Shown here in pieces: positions 52,601 through 61,600 of a stretch of DNA of 64,000 nt. The notes under the pieces are model-generated. The model was not told the origin of the DNA. It searched no databases and saw only the letters and a list, made by a program, of their open reading frames with translations. How positions within the stretch are numbered: position 1 is the stretch's first letter; each line of letters starts with the position of its first letter. This DNA comes from Symsagittifera roscoffensis (Eukaryota; Xenacoelomorpha; Acoela; Convolutidae), in the NCBI RefSeq assembly GCF_963678635.1, contig NC_087069.1, positions 8,998,633 through 9,062,632 on the forward strand, given 5' to 3'. The position numbers were made by a program, and so were the translations under genes.

Positions 52601-55600
52601 CAAAGCCAACAGAAGTAGAAGTTATGTGACAGAGCTAAAGGAAACCAAACAAACATTATTTCTTATTTCCGATCAAATTTCAACTTCTGTAAAACTTCAC
52701 CTAATATCACCTTTCAATTTCAGGAACCTGTTATGATTGACTATTTTACAAAATAAATTATCCCAGAATGAAAACAAAGCCAAAAGCCCGCTGGAAAAGC
52801 TTCAGGAAATTAAAAACAAATAAATCACTTATTATGAGCTATGTTATTCAAAACTGAGCCTTTTAACACATTTATTTTTTTTTAGCTCTGTTTAGGGGCA
52901 GATTTGCCGTCGGCCCCCTCCACTCAGGGATTCGACCCCCGCCGACATACTAATTTTGAGGTGGGAGTGCCAAAAAAGCGCCTTAAAAAGTGCCCTAAAA
53001 TTTCCAAAAAGTGCCTTAAAACGCTTTTTTTACCTGTTTTTTCAAAATTTTGCCTCCGGAGCAAAAAATTTGGCCAAACCAGGGTCTTTTTAGTATTTTG
53101 GGAGAGCTCGGAAAATCAAATTGGTCGACCTAAAAAAAGGTCGACAAAATGTACGAAAAAGTTCGAAAAGGTCGACAAAATGTTCGAGAAAATCCTAGAT
53201 CCCTCCCTGGCTCTGTTATACAGTTTTAAGCTTTTGTAACGCTATTTTTGGAGCTCTGTAACACAAAGTTTTAAGCTCTTGTAGCACTATTTTTGAAGCT
53301 CTGTTAAACAAAGTTTTAAGCTTTTGTAACGCTATTTTCGAAATTCTGTCATTCAAAAACTTGAGCCGCCGCGTACGACTCTGTTGACTGTGCATTACTC
53401 ACTAGTACTCGCTCCTCACACACTGCTGTCCGGGAGTCATGGCACATCCACACTTGCCAGAGTGAGCAGTGGCATTGCCCCAGTTCACCATCCGGTAGCC
53501 CTGTCTCGACACCCACCACGCGTACGGGGGAGAGTTGGAGGGCGAGTTGAGCAGCTTGGCCCCGTTGTAGCACCTGAACGAGAGAAAGAACAATTCAGTT
53601 CTCGTCTTTATACATGTTTCTACTATCAGGACTTCATTTTGGAAGAAACTTATAAGGATAGACAGGGTAATATGGCCAGGGCGTCTCAAAAATCGCTGGC
53701 ACCGATATTCGCACTAATAATGAATGCCAGGCACTGATATTTCGCAAAAAAAAACATCCAACTTTTGACAAAATCTAGCACAATTAAAAATTAAAAACTA
53801 GTATACAAGTATGGATAATAATTAGTTGGACGACCAATTTGACTTTTAAATCTTGGTTTAATCCAAGTTTAGCTGCGTCCGACAAGAACCTTTCTGGCAA
53901 CTATATGTCAATGATTAATTACACATACCTTGCATGTATGTACTGCATGCAAGTGTTGGACATGTCAGCTAAGTATCCCAGATGGTTGATGTCGGTGGCT
54001 CCGTAGCCGATGTTGTACGTGTACCCCCCTGGTTCACTCACAGCTGGGATGTTCACTATGGCTCTATGTGCATCGTTAACTTTCACAATCGTCACCACTG
54101 AGAATGTACCTGTACACAGAGAGAGAGTCAGTCAAGTACTCGGAAGTATACATTTACATCATCATCATTTGTTATTTTAGCACATTCATATATTCTCTCA
54201 TTATACATTGAAAGATGCAGCTTCAAAACTGAGGAATTAGTCGAGTTTTTACTTCAGAAGAACCATTCATGCTCTAATGTGAGCTAGGTTTCGAAGAGTA
54301 ATTTAACAGCTGAATAATTCCAAGTGAGCGACATCTTTCCGGTTTCACATTTTTCAAACTCATTTTACAATGGGAATTTTGGCCTTTAGGGTGTGAGGGG
54401 ATCAATTTTTTGAAGATGTATTATCCAAACCCTTCCCCTAAATCCACTACGGCATTGATTACTCATCAGAAAAAAAATCGTTTTCGTACAGCGTAAAATA
54501 TGTGCCCTTTATACAAAAACGATCATATTTTGCTGTCGAATAATCAATGCAGCAGCGGATTTAGAGAAGGACAAGGTTTGGATACTACGCCTCAGCGGAA
54601 TCGAACCCCTCACACCCTCAGCGGAATCGAACCAACAATTTCTTCACTCGAGAGTGACTCTCAACGTACTTTGAAATACAATTCTTAAATATATTCTAAA
54701 GAAATAAACAAATCCATGTTCTGTTAATTTGCGTGTTTCGTTATTTCGTCTGGCTTTGAAATGTAATGCGAGGTCCTCTTTTGTCTTTATAATATAGAAA
54801 AACTAAGGAGAACTATTCATTTCGAGTCTTTCAGTTTTGAAAAAAGTTTCGTCTAAAAAAATCTATTCTTGGTATTCAGGTTCGCACTTTGTTTCAAAAA
54901 ATACCGAAATCCACGGCGCATCTATTCAGCTACCGGAAACATTTGGCAAATTACGAAGGTTACTTTTAGAGAGAATCAATATGGCTTGAAGCTTGTCTAT
55001 CTACACTAGTTATCTTCTCTGATTGTTAATTATAAATAAAACTAACTACAATAAGAAGTTAATAAAACAATACTAACTGTCATCTGTTTTGTAGAAGAAG
55101 GACAACTTGTGAAGATACTGCATGGGCAGTCCTAAAACAAAACGAACAAATTATGTCCAGATCAAGTTGAACAGGATTGAACTTCAAAACACCTTTCTGA
55201 TTCAAACACACATTGCATCAAATTAAAACGGTAACTATTTCGATCAAAAGACATTTACGATTACAAAGTCATCAATGATATTATTAGTATTACTATTTCG
55301 ACACCAACTTCCAACATCATTAAGTTTTGCATAAATCAAATAAGCCGAGAAATAAGCACTTCTAAGACTTTTCACTTACAATAAAAAAAGAATCATTTGT
55401 GGTTTGAAAAATTCTTCTGCTTATATCCTGACAAACATAGCCAACAGACAGTTGGAAAAAAGTCATGAACAAAAGGAAAAAACAGAGACTAGTTTTTTGA
55501 AAAAATTTCAACTTTTTAATTTCAGTGGTAAGATAAATAATTTAAAAAAGTGGATGCAAACTGTTTGACTGGAATTTTTCCAAATATGAGAATTGTATGG

Positions 55601-58600
55601 CTAGTCATTGCATGGAACTCTAAGACTAATTGTTCCGACCATTGAAAATGGGGAGCAACTTAGTATCGGGTGTTTTGGTTTTTTGTGCTTTTTGTTTTCC
55701 ACGCAAAATCAGGTACCACAAACAATCACCGGGCTGGGTTGAGTGATATATCATATTAAAGTCCTTTCAGTCGTGATTCGAACGACATAAAAAATTTTGG
55801 AATTTTTTTCACAGTGCTGAGAAAAAACGGATTGAAATTTTTGATCTAAATTCGAGCTAATAAGGTGACCGCATATGCTTACAATAGCTTATTTAAGCTT
55901 AAATTCAGCCGTGAAAACTTATTTTTATTCAAACAAAGGTAGTTTTTGGAAATTTTAGCGCAATTTAGAGAATTAAAAAATGGAAAATTCAAAAAAAATG
56001 GAAAATTTTATCGAGCGATGGTTTTTTAGGCCGACCAAATTGATTTTTCGAGCTCTTATAATTCACTATAAAACCTTATTTTGACCAAATTGACGACGCA
56101 GGCAATTTTTTTTAAATAGGGACCAACAGCGGACGTTTTTGGACACTTTTTGGAAATTTTTGACCAAACCACCTCTTTGGAATTTTTGACCAAGCCACCA
56201 CACTTTTTGGAAATTTTTGACCAAACCAAGGCCATTTTTTGAAAAAGTTGCAAAAGTGCTTTTAAAAGAAACTAAAATCACAATTTCATCAACCTTATAA
56301 ATTGCCTGTTAAAAAGTTCAGTGTCGGTAAGCCAAAAAGAGTAAAAAGGGAAACCACAAAACAGCATCAAACTACCTTGTTTTCTCGCCTTGAAAACCCT
56401 TTCAAATGTTGGAAGCAGGAACCACGACATAAAAAGCTTCCGTATGCAACCAATATCAATCCTTTTGTTATTTTTTTACGGAACTTCTTTTTGCGTGCAA
56501 CAACCACACACCTATTATGTTTCTCAGGACCTGAAAAATTAAAATCTTGTTGAAAAGATTATTTGAATTTATACAGAAAATAGCTGACAGACTGTTGCAA
56601 AAGCAATTATGAACTCAAGAAACCAAAAAAAAACAAATGAAAGTCGCTCTGAAAGAATAAATCCTTTTATAGAATAAGAAGACAAGAAAAACCATTAGCC
56701 TAATTGTTGTGATAAACTTATTAAATAGTTTCAGAGAAAGAAAATGAATACCATTGATAAAGATTCTGCGAACGTTGAGATGCCACCTCTCAAATTTCAT
56801 GACCAGACCCCTGTCTGCTCTAACCCATCTGCCAAACGAACTTGCATTGAATTGAGCCCGTGTGGAGAGGAATCATCTATTGAAGATAAACTGAATTTAG
56901 CAAAGAAGGTCGAAGGTGCAATATCAAATTCAGTTAATGGGTTGATCCCGAAGTTGCTTGGTGACATCAAAGTGCAAATCAAGGAAGTTATAAATTTGGC
57001 GATAACAGAAGCAATATCAAAAGTGAAAGATGAACTAATGATATGGGTAAAGGGCGAAATATCTCACAACGAAAAGAAGGTCAATCTGAAAACACGGAAT
57101 ATGAGTTGTTAGAGAATTACAACCGCAGGGATAATGTGAAAATTCTCGGGCTCAAAGAAACAAATGACTGGCAAAGGGAGATGATGGAAACAACAATAAA
57201 AAAAGTTGTCGACATAAGCAATGCACTAGAGGCCCAAATATCAGAGAACGATATATCTATTGCGCACAGGCTACCATCTCGAAACGCCGGCAACAAGCCA
57301 GTAATTGTTGGACTCGCCAGAAGAATAAAGAAAATCGATCTCCTAAAAAGAAAAAGAATTTGGTAAACCATGAAGATTTGAGAGATATCAAAATATTCGA
57401 AGATCTAAGTGCTACAAGAGTCAATTTCCTCAAAATCATGAGGTCGGATGAGAGAATTCAATCCACTTGGACCCGCGAAGGAACTATTTTTTTCATTTGG
57501 AAAGCAGACGAAAAGTTGTACAAAATTAATGGGCTGTATGAAGGTGGTCAGTTCCTGGAATATAAATTGGATGTTGTTAGAAACTGTTTCAATGGTGTTT
57601 TCCGGAGCTCAGCCGAACAAATGGGATCTTAAAATGGATAAAGTGCAGGAACCAATTAGCCATAAAACTATTGATGCTACTGTTAACTTATTACTTTCTA
57701 ATGTACGATCATTAAAAAAAACGACGAAGGTGTTGAAGCACTTTAAGTAGTCTCGAGTCTCCGATAAAAATTTACTATGTCTTACAGAAACGTGGCTTAG
57801 GGAAATTGATGATGTTAACTTGTTTAAAATCACAGGTTTCCATACCATCATAACTAATACCAGAAAAACTAGGTGGGGGAACTATGATACAGCTAGGCGA
57901 TAAGGTTAACTTATTAGAACAGCTTGAGAGTGGCATTCCAGAATCCTTATCAATCCTTGTTGAAGTTAGTGGTAAACAATTTATACTTGTGTTGGCATAT
58001 GTACCCCCACGATACGACAAAATTAAATTTGTCGATGAGATCGATAAGGAACTAGAGCGTCTTGCTCAGTATAAAGTACCGATAATTCTAACGGAGATAT
58101 CAACATCGATACACTACAGAAAAATAAGTTACAGCAATCATATCTGAACACAATAACAGCAAATGGGTTCGAACTTTTGAGTAAATCTGCAACTCGAATT
58201 AGTGACACATCTGAAACTTGTATAGACCATTTTATAATCAGGAGCTTAGAAAATCCAACCATTGAAATATTAGATAATGAATGCTTCTCTGATCACTATC
58301 CCATAATATTGAAATTTAATTTTGGCTTTAAAGGTGATTTATCAAGTCATTCATATCGTGATATGCCATTCTTAACAAAAGAAAATAATATGAAGAATTT
58401 TTTTGTTAAGTTTGAAACAAAACTTAGAAGATGCAAACCTGATCAGCGATAATAACATAGACCTTGCGTACAAAAAGTTCAATCACAGCTTAATGAAATC
58501 TTTAAACCTTTTTGCACCATTACGTAATATGATACACAAAAAACTAAACTAATGCTCCTTGGTTCGCTAAAGGCTTGAAGAATTCGTTTATAAAAAGAAA

Positions 58601-61600
58601 TCACTTATACAAATTGTGGAAGTCAGACAGACTGAATTATCTTAAAAAAGTTAACTTTGTTAACCAACGTCGAAAAGTCGAAAAACTTATAAGAATTGCG
58701 AAAAAAGATCATTACTATCAAAAATTTAATAATTGTATTGGAGACTCGAGACAAGTATTTAAAGTTTTAAGCGAAATAAATGGCAAGACCGCCAGATCAT
58801 CAAAAATTTCAGCTCTCTTAATCAATAACAATAAATTATCTGACCCTGTTCTAATATCTAACGCTTTTAATGATTATTTCGCTTCGGTAGGAACCAAGTT
58901 AGCAAGCAAAATTGACCACGTGGGGCCAGTGATTAAAATAGAAGACGTAAGCCAATCTATGTATCTCTTTAATAGTACAATTTGTGAGATAATTGATGTG
59001 ATAGATCGTCTGAAGCCCAAGCATACTTGTGGCATCGATGAAATTAGTAACCTTTTTTTTAGTTAAAAGCAGGTATGTGTTAGCACCTTATTTAACATAC
59101 TTAACTAATCTCTCATTTTGCTCCGGTATGTTTCCTCAAAGCCTCAAGTATGCTCGGGTTTTACCTCTTCATAAAGCTGATAGCAGAATAATTATGAGCA
59201 ATAACCGTCCAATATCACTTTTAAGTAGCTGCAGCAAAGTTATTGAAAAAATCATGCACTCTCGATTTTACAACTATCTTGAAAAGTTCGAATTACTGTA
59301 TCATCGTCAGTTTGGGTTCAGGAAGAAATTTGCCACAGTTGATGCATTAGCTGAATTGACTGAAAGATTAAGACTAGGTGTTGATAAAAACATTAAATGT
59401 AGTTTCTTCATTGACTTAAAAAAGGCATTTGATACGCTGGACCATAAAATTCTTTTGAGGAAACTAGAATGCTATGGAGTACGTGGAAATTGCTACAAAT
59501 GGTTCGAAAGCTATCTATCCAATAGGTATCAATGTGTACATGTAAACAACTGTTCATCTGATTGGTTGCAAGTAAACACGGGAATACCGCATGGCTCTGT
59601 TTTAGGCCCTCTCTTATTTCTTGTTTATATTAACGACATACAGCACGCAGTTTGCAATTCAAATGTGTTTCTATTTGCAGATGATACAAACATATCATGT
59701 CAAACATCTATCTATGAAGAATACCAGTTAGATTCGACCAAAATTTCTTCCTGGCTTAGTTCAAATAAATTAACCTTAAACTCAGATAAAACTACTTTAA
59801 TTAATTTTACTAAGGATAGAAAAGCTTCCAATCTTTCTTTTGATATACTTGATTTTACTTTTCAGCCGAAACCTTTTTGCAAATACCTAGGTGTCATTGT
59901 AGATGATAAGCTTAAATTTTTTCACCATATACAGAATGTTCAATCAAAACTAGGTCGTCACTGTGGTGTAATATCAAAAATGAGACATTATGTACCAAGA
60001 TCCATCCTACTGAAATACTATATGTCGAATATCAAGCCAATAATACAATATGGCTTGCTCTTCTACGGCGACACGAGTTTTTCTTTTTTAAACCCAATTT
60101 TGAATATGCAACGAAAAATTGTTCGCATGATCTGCTTCAAAAGGAAATTTGATACCATTACTAAATTCTTTTCTGATAATAAAATACTAACAGTTCATGA
60201 GCTATATGTGTACGATTTGATGAAGTTTTGTTTAAGATCACTAAACTAAAAACAAAAACATCCAACTTGTTTTCTCAATTCTTTGTTTACTTTAAAAAAT
60301 TTTGCCTATAATACGCGAATTTCAGAAGGTCGATCATTTGTTCCACCATTCTGTAAGAATAAGGTAAAATCATGTTCTTTGACTAATAGGGGTTCAAAGT
60401 TATTGAATATTATGAGTATAAATAAGCTCTTACCTAAAAATATTGGATTGATGTCAAAAAATGGAGAATACAGTTTCGTCCATAAATTTAAAGATAATTT
60501 CATTTGTAGCAATTACGAGTTGGTGCAAAACATATTTCTTTGAATTTTTTTGTTTTTATTTTTAAAAAATGGTACCGGCTGGCTAAATGCTATCAAACAC
60601 CCATTCTAGGGTTGCGATTCTATGCTGAAAATATGACCCTCCAAATCTTTGTAGTTTTCGAGAAATCGCATTTTTTAGAAAATTAAAAAAAAATGAAAAA
60701 ACTTAGATTTTTTTTTTCATATGTTTTCTCATATTCTTAGTTCGTCAGCTGGAATGAGAATTGGCCAAAATGACAGGACTAGATGTAATAACTATTCCTT
60801 AATGGGGCCTTTTTTTTAGGGAAAAATAAATTGTTTTCCCCAAAATCCTAATTTTATTCGAATATAAATTTATCTGTATTACTTAATTGCAATCCTAATT
60901 TGTTCCACGGGTAGACGTCAAGTAGGCACATACTGCGCCTTTTGTCTATCCCCTCCATTTTGTTGATTTAATAATTTAAATAAATTGATGCTTGTATTAT
61001 CAACTATATGGAGAAATAAATTCTTCTTCTTCTTCTATTGATTGAAATTCGGAATTTGAAAAAAACTGCACCAATTTCTTTCAAATTGACGCAAAGAAGA
61101 AAAAAGTGAACAATGATAACACAACCGTTTTTTTAAGAATTTTTTGATCCCACTTACTAAAAGAGTTAGCATCATAAGGTAATTTTTGAAAAAGTTGCAA
61201 AAGTGCTTTTACAAGAAAGTAAAATCACAATTTCATCAACCTTATAAATAGCCACATTTTCAAAGAGACTAGCTCAACTCAAGAAAACTGATCAATCGGT
61301 TATTTTTTTCCACGACAGTCGATATCCACTTCTGAAACTGATTGCCAAGCTTATTTTTGCAGCAACTTTGTTTCTGGAGATTATATTTGGTCTTCCAGTT
61401 AAACGCTAATTTGAGACCAGTTTGAAAAAAAAAATGAAAAAAAAAAAAAAAAAACAGAAAATAAATTTGGAGTGTCCAAAATTTGAGAATTTTTCCGGCA
61501 AAAAGGCAACAAAAGAAAAAATACTTAAGTATTTGACCTTGTTTATCGACACTGAAAAATCTAACAGATCTAAGGCTACTGGCTGTTTTTCTTAGAAGCA

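Larger units (their letters stand above)
56650..61036 (+). mobile_element. Decayed CR1/L2/Jockey-type LINE, near full length
   Basis: A non-LTR retrotransposon inserted in the Caspr intron antisense to the gene. It has a first reading frame with an RRM-like ORF1 protein, a second with AP endonuclease and reverse transcriptase, a roughly 480-bp 3' untranslated region and a terminal TTC microsatellite after GGAGAAATAAA, the 3' end style of CR1/L2-like elements. The 5' end is not sharp; it lies between the family A fragment at 56579-56650 and the ORF1 start at 56744. Several frameshifts and in-frame stops make it non-autonomous. No RNase H domain is seen. Confidence 0.9.
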
